Source of the DNA: an uncultured Clostridia bacterium
GTDB taxonomy: Bacteria > Bacillota > Clostridia > TANB77 > CAG-508
Reading direction: 5' to 3'
DNA: 45,307 nucleotides
Assembly (NCBI GenBank): GCA_944389125.1
Contig: CALXLF010000013.1
Location: forward strand, 1 to 45,307
The notes below the pieces were generated by a model. It ran no database searches, was not told the DNA's origin, and worked only from the letters and a program-made list of their open reading frames with translations. The stretch's first letter is position 1; each line of letters begins with the position of its first letter. Position numbers and translations under genes: made by a program. Shown here piece after piece: positions 38,032 to 45,307 of the stretch.

Positions 38032-39033
38032 CTACTTTATAGCTTCATGATACTCTTCTAATTTTTTGTCATATAATTCATCACCTGAGAAATCTGTTAA
38101 ATTATAATTTTCTTTTAAAATATTCGCAAAATATTTAGAAAGTTTTGTAGCTCCAGCTAAATTTAAATGTAAACCTCCATCATATGTATCTGTTTGATAA
38201 TCTATTCCAATTTCTTCTACATTATCTAATAGATTATAAAAATAAATATCATTTTCTTCAGCAAATTTCTCTATTTGCTCATCATATTCATCATACCAAT
38301 ATGGATAAACACTTGGAGCTTTAATTAAAACTAATTCTATTTCATTTTCTTTGCATAAATCAGTTATTTTTTGTAGATAATCATAACATTCATCAGAAAA
38401 TTCATAACTTGCTAATCTTCTTTTTGTTGGAAGATTATTAACTGGTTTTACATTTTTATTAATTAAAAATCCATTATATGTATTTGTTTTATTTTTAAAT
38501 AAATATTCAAAATCTTCTTTTGTTAATTCATCAAACCTTGAATGATATCTTAAAATTGGAAAAACATATGAAATAAAGCTTTCCTCTTCTGTCATTGAAG
38601 TATTTATTAAATCAATCTTTTCTTTAGACCATTTCATATTATCTATCATAAGTCTATTATATGCTTCACTTACCGCACTACTATTTCTATCATATCTCAT
38701 AGAATTAACATTAAAAACTACTACCTTAGGAGTCTCATATTTTAAAGTTTCTTTTAATAAATAATATGACTGCCAAATTAGTTGCTGAGATGAACCTCTG
38801 ACATATGCTTTAATTCCAGCTTCTTCATACATAACCATTGGAGAAAAATTTGCATATACTTCACAATCACCAATAAAAATTACTTCATGATCTTTTGATT
38901 CGTCATAATATTGTGAAATCATACTGCCTTCTACTAAGCTTGTTGCATATTTAGGCTCAAGTAATCTGTTTAGAAAAGCAAATATTATTATAAAAATTAT
39001 TAAAATTCCAATAATTTTAAAAGCTCTTTTCAA
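38032..39033 (-). CDS. SGNH-hydrolase-like membrane protein paired with MBOAT acyltransferase
   Basis: 333 residues with one N-terminal membrane helix (about 5-23) and an exported domain. The fold is suggested by FIGDCEVYANFSPMVMYEE (block I position), RGSSQQLIWQSYYLL, KVVVFNVNSMRYDR, and the C-terminal DGGLHLNLAGATKLSKYF that supplies Asp and His. At the usual Ser position the residue is Cys (G-D-C-E). It follows the MBOAT gene by about 30 bases. Such pairs O-acylate cell-surface polymers, with the SGNH partner completing transfer outside the membrane. The acceptor polymer is unknown. Confidence 0.75.
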   Translation of the reverse strand: MKRAFKIIGILIIFIIIFAFLNRLLEPKYATSLVEGSMISQYYDESKDHEVIFIGDCEVYANFSPMVMYEEAGIKAYVRGSSQQLIWQSYYLLKETLKYETPKVVVFNVNSMRYDRNSSAVSEAYNRLMIDNMKWSKEKIDLINTSMTEEESFISYVFPILRYHSRFDELTKEDFEYLFKNKTNTYNGFLINKNVKPVNNLPTKRRLASYEFSDECYDYLQKITDLCKENEIELVLIKAPSVYPYWYDEYDEQIEKFAEENDIYFYNLLDNVEEIGIDYQTDTYDGGLHLNLAGATKLSKYFANILKENYNLTDFSGDELYDKKLEEYHEAIK

Positions 39034-39063
39034 AGTTTTCTCCTCTCATTATTATAAATACAT

Positions 39064-40327
39064 TTAAAATTTACTATAAATAAAATCATTAACTTCAAAA
39101 CCAATACCATAAATTCCAAAAGTCATAACTATTAAAGCAAATGTGCAAATATACACAAGTTTTCTTTCAAATGATTTTGATTTTATGTAATTTAAAATCT
39201 TATCTTTATTTCCATCAAAAATAAATAAAATTAATGTTGAAATTATTAATACTATGTAATCTCCAAGAGACAATCCTAAGTTTAATATATTTTGAGCAAA
39301 TTTCACTATATCAAAATTTGTAAATACACTTATCATTGCTTTAACAGCTTCTCCTGTTGCTGGCCATATAAAGAATGACCAAAGAAAAGAAACTATTATA
39401 TAATTTATAACTCTATTTAAATTCTTAAATTTGGTTTTATAACTATCTCCAAATAAAACAAAAATCCCGTGAATAAATCCCCATAAAATATAATTAACAC
39501 CATGCCATAAACCTGATACTAAAAATGTAACTAAAGTATTAAATGCTTTTCTTGTTTTTGAGCAACGACTTCCTCCAAGAGGAATATAAACATAATCTCT
39601 TAGCCAAGAGCTTAAAGAAATATGCCATCTTCTCCAAAATTCTTTAATATTTTCTGCTAAATATGGACTATCAAAATTTTCTTTTAAATCAATATCTGCA
39701 ATTTTTGAAACGCCCATTACAATATCTATTCCACCACTAAAGTCTGAATATAATTGAATAGAATATAGTAGCATTGCAAAAAGGGCAAAAGCTCCATTAT
39801 ATATTTCTAAATTTGAAGAAATTGTACCTACTACAATAGCTACTCTTCCTGATATTACAAATTTTTTAAATAAGCCCCAAAGAATTCTTAAACCGCCCAT
39901 CTCCTAAATTATCTAAGGTTATTTTCTTTTTCTTTAGAATTTGTTCTTTCATATCATCATATCTAATAATTGGTCCTATGAAAATATGTGGGATATAAAA
40001 AATATATAAAGCAAAGTAAAATAAATTTTGCTCTGCTTCATATTTTTCTTTGTAGACATCTACTAAATATGATATAACCTGCAATGTATAATATGAAATA
40101 CCAACAGCTGATATAAAGTTTATTCCTGCATATGGCAAGAATTTTGATAAAACTAGTAATATAGCATTCGCAAAAATGGTAATCCATAAAACGAATTTAC
40201 CATTTTTGCTTTTTAAAAATTTAGCTGCTATAAAACTTGTTAACATACTAAATATAATAAATATAAAATTTGAAAATCCATAACTTAAATATATTGCTAT
40301 ACTTAATATAAATAGTACTATATTCAA
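39064..40327 (-). CDS. MBOAT-family O-acyltransferase (AlgI/DltB-like), needs +1 shift at CGG
   Basis: This polytopic membrane enzyme moves acyl groups across or onto surface polymers. Start is TTG 40327 with AAGGAG eight bases before. The first frame stops at 39866. A second frame carries the rest, with the family signature: LYSDFSGGIDIVMGVSK, then FWRRWHISLSSWLRDYVYIP, then the catalytic-His region SGLWHGVNYILWG. The two join at CGG 39893-39895, giving L-D-N-L-G-D-G-G-L-R-I-L-W-G-L-F-K-K, which matches the family at this place. Total is about 420 residues. The transglutaminase-like gene lies upstream and the SGNH gene downstream. A pseudogene is the alternative reading. Confidence 0.83.
39893..39895 (-). 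other. CGG +1 frameshift site in the MBOAT gene
   Basis: Zero-frame GAU GGG CGG UUU AAG leads to a TAA eight codons later. Skipping C gives GGG-c-GGU UUA AGA (G-G-L-R) and restores the family signature. Confidence 0.82.
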
Positions 40328-40346
40328 AATATGTCTCCTTTTATTA

Positions 40347-41978
40347 TTAATTAATAACTACAAAATCTGCAGTTGTATATGATCTAGATGCAAACCATGG
40401 CTCAGCTAATTTTGCTTCATCAGAATCTGCTTCTAATACATGATTGCTTCCAGGAGTTGAATCATAATGAGATGTTCCAACTTTATTCCAACAATGTGCA
40501 CCATCTCTTAAATAGATTATTGAACTTGAATATCCTGCTTTTCTTAATAAAGCTTGCAAAATATATGCATGAACAAAACAATTTCCAGTACCTTTTGTTA
40601 ATCCATTATAAATACATGCATTTCTAGTTGCATAAGTTGTTGCAGAATATTTTATTCTACTCTTTACAACTGAAGCAATTCCTGCAGGACCTTGTCCAGC
40701 ACAATAATTATTATAAAATTCATTTAATTTTGCATCTACATCATCTTGATCCCAATTTACAGTAATTTTTCTTTTTGATGTTGTTCTATTTCCTGCTGCA
40801 TCAGTAGCTGTATATGTTGCATAATAAGTACCAGCAGCAGATGTGTTTACTCCACTTGAGTCTACTGAAAAGCTAACACTTCCATCTTTATTATCAACTG
40901 CACTAACACCTGATTCATAATTTACTGATGAATATTTATCTACTGTTAAATTAGATAAACCATTAATTTTTGGACCTGTAGTATCATGTCTAATTGTTAA
41001 AGTAGCGGTTTGTTCATTTACATTTCCATTAACATCTGTTGCTCTTATAACAATTGGTTGGTCTCCTATAATACTATAATCTATTGTAGTAGGAGATTCT
41101 GTTGTAACTGGTCCTGAAATATCTGAAGTAGATACTATAAAACTCTCAAATCCAGGAACTGTTTCATCATCCCAAATTGTAATATTTTTAAGTTGTAACT
41201 CTGGAGGTGTTGTATCTTGAACAACTACTTTAGATGTATAAGTTTCTCCATCAATAGTAACATTAATATCATAAGTTCCTAAAGCCATTGTATTTACTTT
41301 TGCTAGCTCTTCTGCAGGAACTAAAGATCCAAAACGATCTACATCAATTACAACATTAGCAACTGAAAATTCGCTTCCAAGTTCTAAATCAACTTCTTGA
41401 ATAAGCCATGTTATTATAAGCTCACATGTTCCAACAGTTTCATTTCCATATGCATCAGAAACTTTCACAGTTACTGGATATTTGCCATAATCAGTAAACT
41501 CTGGAATTTCAACAAATTCAACCTTCATTTCTGATAAATCTTCTTTTGATTCTATAAAATCTTCAGGATTTGGAACATAATCTAAATATGCCATCATATC
41601 TTTAAATTTAACAGTTGGAGCTGTTGTATCTACTATACTTAATTTTACTGTTTGCTCTCTTCCTTTAAAATCAAGCACTACATCTGTATCTTGAACTTTT
41701 TGTAAATCTATTGAACTCAAATCAGTAACAGCAGAAGCACCATTTTTGTAAATTTGGCTAACAAGAAAATCTTTTGGTGAAAGTTCTGTAGTTCCAAGTT
41801 CAATAGTAATATCTTTAAATTTTGGTCTTACTGCTAAAACAATCAAAACTATTAAAAAAATTATTACTATAGACATTACAACACTTGCTGATACTTTTAA
41901 TTTTTTTGATATGCCTTTTTTAAAATTCATATCATAGATATTATTTTTAGAGCGCTTTTTTGCAATATAAATTGACAA
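40347..41978 (-). CDS. Exported transglutaminase-like protein with Ig-like repeats
   Basis: 543 residues. A membrane helix (about 31-50) is followed by four or five beta-sandwich units of the DUF5011/HYR kind, each with a D-T-T-A/P-P or similar motif (VDTTAPTVKF, VQDTTPPELQL, DTTGPKINGL). The C-terminal transglutaminase-like domain shows a candidate Cys-His-Asp triad: NCFVHAYILQALLRKAGY, then GAHCWNKV, then YDSTPG. It may crosslink or cut proteins outside the cell. The start is uncertain: TTG 41978 or ATG 41930, neither with a good ribosome-binding site. It follows yraN closely on the same strand. Confidence 0.82.
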   Translation of the reverse strand: MSIYIAKKRSKNNIYDMNFKKGISKKLKVSASVVMSIVIIFLIVLIVLAVRPKFKDITIELGTTELSPKDFLVSQIYKNGASAVTDLSSIDLQKVQDTDVVLDFKGREQTVKLSIVDTTAPTVKFKDMMAYLDYVPNPEDFIESKEDLSEMKVEFVEIPEFTDYGKYPVTVKVSDAYGNETVGTCELIITWLIQEVDLELGSEFSVANVVIDVDRFGSLVPAEELAKVNTMALGTYDINVTIDGETYTSKVVVQDTTPPELQLKNITIWDDETVPGFESFIVSTSDISGPVTTESPTTIDYSIIGDQPIVIRATDVNGNVNEQTATLTIRHDTTGPKINGLSNLTVDKYSSVNYESGVSAVDNKDGSVSFSVDSSGVNTSAAGTYYATYTATDAAGNRTTSKRKITVNWDQDDVDAKLNEFYNNYCAGQGPAGIASVVKSRIKYSATTYATRNACIYNGLTKGTGNCFVHAYILQALLRKAGYSSSIIYLRDGAHCWNKVGTSHYDSTPGSNHVLEADSDEAKLAEPWFASRSYTTADFVVIN

Positions 41979-42001
41979 TTTTTTTAAGTTTATTTTAAGG
42001 T

Positions 42002-42379
42002 TTATTCTATAGTTATATTTTTTATATGATTTATCTGCACTTTTTTAGATTCAACATAAACTTCTACAACATCAAATCTAATAAATTTATCACATAATTT
42101 TTTTATGTATAAATAGTATTTTGCAGTATCATAGATATGTTTTTTCTTTTGAAATGTAATTGATTCTACTGGCTTACCATAATGAGTATTTCTTCTTGTT
42201 TTTACTTCAACAAAAACGATTTCTTTTTTGTCTTTTGCAATAATATCTATCTCACCTCTAGAGCATCTATAATTTCTTTCTAATATTTTGTATCCTTTTT
42301 CTATTAAAAAATGATTTGCTATATCCTCTCCTTTATTTCCTAAACATTTAGAATCGTTTTTATAATGTTTTTCTAACAT
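42002..42379 (-). CDS. yraN: YraN-family putative endonuclease (UPF0102)
   Basis: 125 residues, at family length. The restriction-endonuclease-like fold is shown by NKGEDIANHFLIEKGYKIL, NYRCSRGEIDIIAKD and VFVEVKTRRN, supplying the E...D...E-x-K active site. YraN often neighbours dprA and comM, as here. Its role in DNA processing is not settled. Its ATG overlaps the shifted 3' end of dprA, so translation may be coupled. Confidence 0.92.
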   Translation of the reverse strand: MLEKHYKNDSKCLGNKGEDIANHFLIEKGYKILERNYRCSRGEIDIIAKDKKEIVFVEVKTRRNTHYGKPVESITFQKKKHIYDTAKYYLYIKKLCDKFIRFDVVEVYVESKKVQINHIKNITIE

Positions 42380-43225
42380 ATCCGAACTCCTAATATATTT
42401 TTTACTAAGTCATCCATTTCCATTAAAGTAAGTAATTTCGATGTACATTTTACAGTATTTTTAGTTTTAATAGAGATTTCTTCGATGCTAATTGGAACTT
42501 CACTTAAAACTTCATAGATTCTTCTATATTCTTTTTTCACTCTTGAGTTATGAATAATCTTTCTTTTCTTTTTATGTTTAAATTCATCAAAATCTTGCAA
42601 AATATCATTTGCAGAAATTGCCATTATAGCTCCATTTTTTATCAATTTATTTACTCCAACTCCATTTTTATTATCTAATCTTCCGCGGAATTGCATAAAC
42701 TTTTTTTCCTTGCTCCCATGCTAATTTTGCTGTAATACTTGTACCACTTCTATATTCTGCTTCAATTACTAATACAGCTTTTGCCAGTCCACTTATTAAC
42801 CTATTTCTTCTCGGAAAATTTGAACTAATAAATTTAACATCATCTTGATATTCTGTAATTATTAATCCACTTTCTTCTAAAATTCTATTATAAATATCCA
42901 CATTTTGCACAGGATAAATGTGATTAAATCCTGTTCCCATTACAGCTATAGTTTTGCCTCCACAATTTAAAGTTTCTTCATGAGCTATTCTATCAGCGCC
43001 TATTGCCATTCCGCTTACAACAACTATATCTCTTAAAGCAATATTTCTTACAAAATTTACTTCAATATTTTTTCCATAATCTGTTATATCTCTACTTCCA
43101 ATCACAGCTATTGACTCACTTTTTAATAAATTTATATCTCCTTTATAATAAAGTCTTTTAGGTGGATTATCTATTTTTCTTAAACTATCTGGATATCTTT
43201 CATCATCAAAATCAATAAAACTCAT
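42360..43225 (-). CDS. dprA: DNA-processing protein DprA (Smf), needs two +1 shifts at CGG
   Basis: DprA protects incoming single-stranded DNA and loads RecA during transformation. The first frame covers the Rossmann-like domain (IAVIGSRDITDYG, VVSGMAIGADRIAHEETL, AVMGTGFNHIYP, SNFPRRNRLISGLA, EYRSGTSITAKLAWEQGK). It ends at CGG 42683-42685 within A-I-P. Skipping C gives the conserved P-G-R-L-D-N-K-N-G-V-G-V-N-K-L-I. A second CGG (42382-42384) again needs a skip, giving G-V-G-Y-V-R-K-T-L and a stop at 42360, like the usual aromatic-V-R end of the winged-helix C-terminus. Full product is about 288 residues. AGGAG precedes ATG 43225, 13 bases after comM. Without shifts both core and C-terminus are cut. 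Confidence 0.88.
42382..42384 (-). other. CGG +1 frameshift site 2 in dprA
   Basis: Zero-frame GGA GUU CGG AUA UGU UAG stops at once. Skipping C gives GUU-c-GGA UAU GUU AGA AAA ACA UUA UAA (V-G-Y-V-R-K-T-L), a plausible DprA C-terminus. Confidence 0.7.
42683..42685 (-). other. CGG +1 frameshift site 1 in dprA
   Basis: Zero-frame AUU CCG CGG AAG AUU AGA UAA. Skipping C gives CCG-c-GGA AGA UUA GAU (P-G-R-L-D), the conserved DprA PGR motif. Confidence 0.87.
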
Positions 43226-43237
43226 ATATACTCCTAA

Positions 43238-44755
43238 TTATTCATTCTCAAAACTTCTATATTGCAGAGCTTCAATAATATGTTCTTCTTGTATATCAAT
43301 AGAATCATCTAAGTCTGCAATTGTTCTTGCTACTTTTAAAATTTTAGAATAACCCCTTGAACTTAAATTCATTTTATCAGAGGCTTTTTGTAAAATTTCA
43401 TTAGAAGCGTTATCTAATTTACAAAACACATCTAAAAGCTTAACATTAATCTCTGAATTACAAAAAATATTACAATTTTTATATCTTTCATTTTGAATTT
43501 TTCTAGCTTTATTTACTCTTTCTCTGATTTGTTTAGAATGTTCGCCGTTTTTTTTATGAGAATTATTATGTTTAATATTAGAAACCTGAACTTGAATATC
43601 AATTCTATCTAGTATAGGCCCACTTATTTTATTTATATAATTTTTTATTTGAAATTCAGTACATTTACATGGTTTTTCTTTACTTCCAAAATAACCACAT
43701 GGACATGGATTCATACTTGCAACTAACATAAAATTACATGGATAACTTATACTCGCTCCAACTCTACTAATATGAACATATTTATCTTCAAGTGGCCCTC
43801 TTAAAACTTCCAAAACATTTCTATTAAACTCAGGCAATTCATCTAAAAACAAAACTCCTGAATGAGAAAGGCTTATTTCTCCAGGCTTAGGTATTTTACC
43901 TCCACCTATTAAAGCATTAGCGGAAATTGTATGATGCGGACTCCTAAATGGTCTTTTATTTATTAAAAAACTATCTTTCATATTTCCAGAGATACTATAG
44001 ATTTTAGTAATTTCTAATGCTTCTTCAAAATTTAGATCAGGAAGAATTGTTTTTACTCTTTTTGCCATCATGGTTTTTCCAGAACCTGGACTTCCAACCA
44101 TAAGTATATTATGCCCTCCTGCTGCTGCAATTTCTAAAGCTCTTTTTACTCTTTCTTGTCCTTTTACTTCTGAAAAATCAATCTCATACTCTACCTCTTT
44201 TTCAAAAATATTTTCAATATCAGTAAATTCTCTTTCTATAATAATTTCATTTTTTAAATATTTAATCAAAGTTTCTAAATTATCAACACCTATAATCTCT
44301 AAGTCTTTAATAATTGCAGCTTCTTTAGCATTTTCTTTTGGAACAATAATTTTTTTAATTCCATATTTTAAAGCTTCAATACATATTGGCAAAATTCCAT
44401 TAACTCTTTTTACTTTACTATCTAAAGAAAGTTCACCTATAAAAATCGTATTAGAAATATCAGCTTTTCTTAATATTCCAAGTGATTTTAAAACACCAAC
44501 TGATATTGCCAAATCAAAATATGATCCTTCTTTCTTTAAGTTAGCTGGAGACAAATTTATAATATATCTTCTACTTGGTATATCTATCCCACAGTTCCTA
44601 ATCGCAGTTCTGACTCTTTCTTTAGATTCTTTCACACTAGCATCAGGAAGTCCAATTATCTCCCACATTGGCATTCCAGATGAAACATCTACTTCAACAT
44701 TTATCAAAGTACCATCTAACCCTTGAAGAGCCATACTTTTTGTTACTGATAACAT
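43238..44755 (-). CDS. comM: YifB/ComM-family AAA+ Mg-chelatase-like ATPase
   Basis: 505 residues, full length. The N-terminal Lon-like domain starts MLSVTKSMALQGLDG. The AAA+ core carries Walker A GSPGSGKTMMAKR, PFRSPHHTIS, Walker B VLFLDELPEF, and a Cys cluster (NPCPCGYFGSKEKPCKC). ComM is a helicase that aids branch migration of incoming DNA during natural transformation in species where it has been tested. GGAGG precedes ATG 44755. It heads a run with dprA and yraN, driven by a strong promoter and preceded by a possible attenuator hairpin. Confidence 0.95.
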   Translation of the reverse strand: MLSVTKSMALQGLDGTLINVEVDVSSGMPMWEIIGLPDASVKESKERVRTAIRNCGIDIPSRRYIINLSPANLKKEGSYFDLAISVGVLKSLGILRKADISNTIFIGELSLDSKVKRVNGILPICIEALKYGIKKIIVPKENAKEAAIIKDLEIIGVDNLETLIKYLKNEIIIEREFTDIENIFEKEVEYEIDFSEVKGQERVKRALEIAAAGGHNILMVGSPGSGKTMMAKRVKTILPDLNFEEALEITKIYSISGNMKDSFLINKRPFRSPHHTISANALIGGGKIPKPGEISLSHSGVLFLDELPEFNRNVLEVLRGPLEDKYVHISRVGASISYPCNFMLVASMNPCPCGYFGSKEKPCKCTEFQIKNYINKISGPILDRIDIQVQVSNIKHNNSHKKNGEHSKQIRERVNKARKIQNERYKNCNIFCNSEINVKLLDVFCKLDNASNEILQKASDKMNLSSRGYSKILKVARTIADLDDSIDIQEEHIIEALQYRSFENE

Positions 44756-44797
44756 TTTTCCTCCATAAAAAAATTTTTATAAACAAAAAGAGAGCAC

Positions 44798-44820
44798 AGA
44801 AAGATAAACTTTATCTTTCT
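44798..44820 (-). terminator. Possible attenuator hairpin in comM leader
   Basis: AGAAAGATAAA and TTTATCTTTCT form an 11-bp stem between promoter and gene, followed within about ten bases by CTCTCTTTTTG. It may terminate some comM transcripts. Confidence 0.5.
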
Positions 44821-44840
44821 TGCCCTCACAATGTACTGCA

Positions 44841-44869
44841 ATTATAGTGCAATTATTTTTGCTTGTCAA
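44841..44869 (-). promoter_or_regulatory. comM promoter
   Basis: TTGACA (44864-44869), 17-base spacer, TATAAT (44841-44846): a perfect sigma-A consensus. Confidence 0.8.
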
Positions 44870-44908
44870 TATTTTTTTGAAAATTTTCTAAATTTTAAAT
44901 TAATCTAT

Positions 44909-44938
44909 CATGCTTTTTTAAAGTGTCCTCAAAAGCTT
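44909..44938. repeat. 30-bp dispersed repeat, copy 2
   Basis: Its reverse complement matches 31791-31820 at 26 of 30 positions, sharing the GGACACTT core. Confidence 0.6.
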
Positions 44939-44998
44939 CATAAAAATATAACTTAGACTTATTTTGTTAAATGATATTTTTATTTTTTAAAAAAATTA

Positions 44999-45027
44999 TT
45001 TACATTTTGCTCTTTGCATGATAAAAT
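44999..45027 (+). promoter_or_regulatory. Promoter of the right-edge nuclease-like gene
   Basis: TTTACA (44999-45004), 17-base spacer, TAAAAT (45022-45027). The leader includes a small GGCTA/TAGCC hairpin (about 45066-45082). Confidence 0.5.
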
Positions 45028-45179
45028 AAGTGCACTCTAAATTTATGTTCTTATCATTTTTTCTAAAGGCTAATTTCTAGCCTAATTTCCAAATTATTTT
45101 TTAATATTTTTTGTAAAGGTGGTGATGTGTAGTTTATTTAAATCAAACTAACCATTGAAAGGAGATTATATAATATTAC

Positions 45180-45307
45180 ATGAAAATTAAAACAAATAAC
45201 GAAAAATTTGAAGAAGCTAAAAAAGCTGTATTTCCTACTAATGATTTTGTTTTTAAAAGAATTTTCGGTAGAAATGAAAATCAAGAAGCTACAAAAGATT
45301 TAATTAA
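45180..45307 (+). CDS. Rpn/PD-(D/E)XK nuclease family transposase-like protein, N-terminal part only
   Basis: Only the first 42 residues lie in the window. They include F-P-T-N-D-F-V-F-K-R-I-F-G-R-N-E-N, which matches the start of the Rpn/PDDEXK transposase-associated nuclease family (TNDxxFKxxFG). AAGGAG lies about 16 bases upstream of ATG 45180, farther than usual; no in-frame earlier start exists because of an upstream TAA. Members are linked to recombination-promoting nuclease activity, often in multiple genomic copies. Confidence 0.7.
   Translation, partial: MKIKTNNEKFEEAKKAVFPTNDFVFKRIFGRNENQEATKDLI

Noticed and set aside
38009..38050. Thirteen-codon plus-strand ORF (M-I-S-K-K-L-L) with a good ribosome-binding site
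   Set aside because: It is very short, antisense to the SGNH gene end, and the GAGGAG comes from the palindrome arm. No toxin family was recognised.
39064..39900. Separate 278-residue MBOAT gene starting at ATG 39900
   Set aside because: The ATG lies inside the upstream frame and the first 150 residues of the enzyme would be missing. One shifted gene explains both parts.
42373..42696. Separate 107-residue gene beginning M-Q-F-R-G-R
   Set aside because: It is the C-terminal part of DprA. The apparent start is an out-of-frame ATG inside the A-I-P-G-R coding stretch.

Overview
The window is AT-rich DNA from a low-GC Gram-positive bacterium, most likely an uncultured Clostridia-type Bacillota. 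The evidence is the Firmicutes-type rpoB-rpoC pair, a GdpP cyclic-di-AMP phosphodiesterase, an LtaS-like enzyme, AGGAGG ribosome-binding sites, sigma-A promoters, and Cna-B/MucBP surface proteins. Almost every gene is on the minus strand. The plus-strand exceptions are an Ig-domain protein (about 32 kb), an AraC regulator with a radical-SAM gene (35.5-37.4 kb), and a nuclease-like gene at the right edge.

Layout from left to right. 1-15013: two paralogous giant surface proteins with matching promoters, leaders and N-terminal membrane anchors; the left one runs off the window. 15387-20417: gdpP, a Big_2-type membrane protein, a hairpin element with 25-bp perfect inverted repeats, and an LtaS-like sulfatase-fold enzyme. 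20567-27862: rpoC and rpoB. 28190-31576: a membrane-anchored beta-sandwich protein and a dockerin-bearing glucosaminidase. 31715-33368: a plus-strand gene between inverted copies of a REP-like hairpin. 33370-35326: an AI-2E family permease and exonuclease III. 35469-37386: AraC regulator and radical SAM. 37405-37941: nitroreductase. 38032-44755: an SGNH-like protein, an MBOAT acyltransferase, a transglutaminase-like protein, yraN, dprA and comM. 45180-end: a partial Rpn/PDDEXK-type gene.

The main discovery concerns the genetic code or recoding. Five genes look broken: both adhesins, the LtaS-like gene, the MBOAT gene and dprA. Each is restored by a +1 frameshift, and in every case the shift lies exactly at an in-frame CGG triplet. 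dprA needs two shifts and both are at CGG, which gives six sites. At every site, skipping the C of CGG leaves GGN, a glycine codon, and the restored protein matches the family: DprA P-G-R, LtaS-like L-G-R, the MBOAT G-x-LRILWG region, and the same Gly-Glu-Lys position in both adhesins. I checked every other coding CCG/CGG by eye. In-frame CGG is otherwise absent from roughly 14,000 codons, except for two in the radical-SAM gene, whose codon use is unlike its neighbours. I infer that CGG is not read normally as Arg in this organism. CGGN seems to act as a +1-shifting or quadruplet glycine signal.

The left adhesin also carries an (AG)16 dinucleotide tract in its leader, a classic slippage-prone contingency tract. 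Its present length is in the register that the downstream CGG shift needs. The remaining genes cover the cell envelope (c-di-AMP turnover, polyglycerol-phosphate-type polymer synthesis, O-acylation, wall hydrolysis, adhesion), transcription, and DNA uptake and repair.
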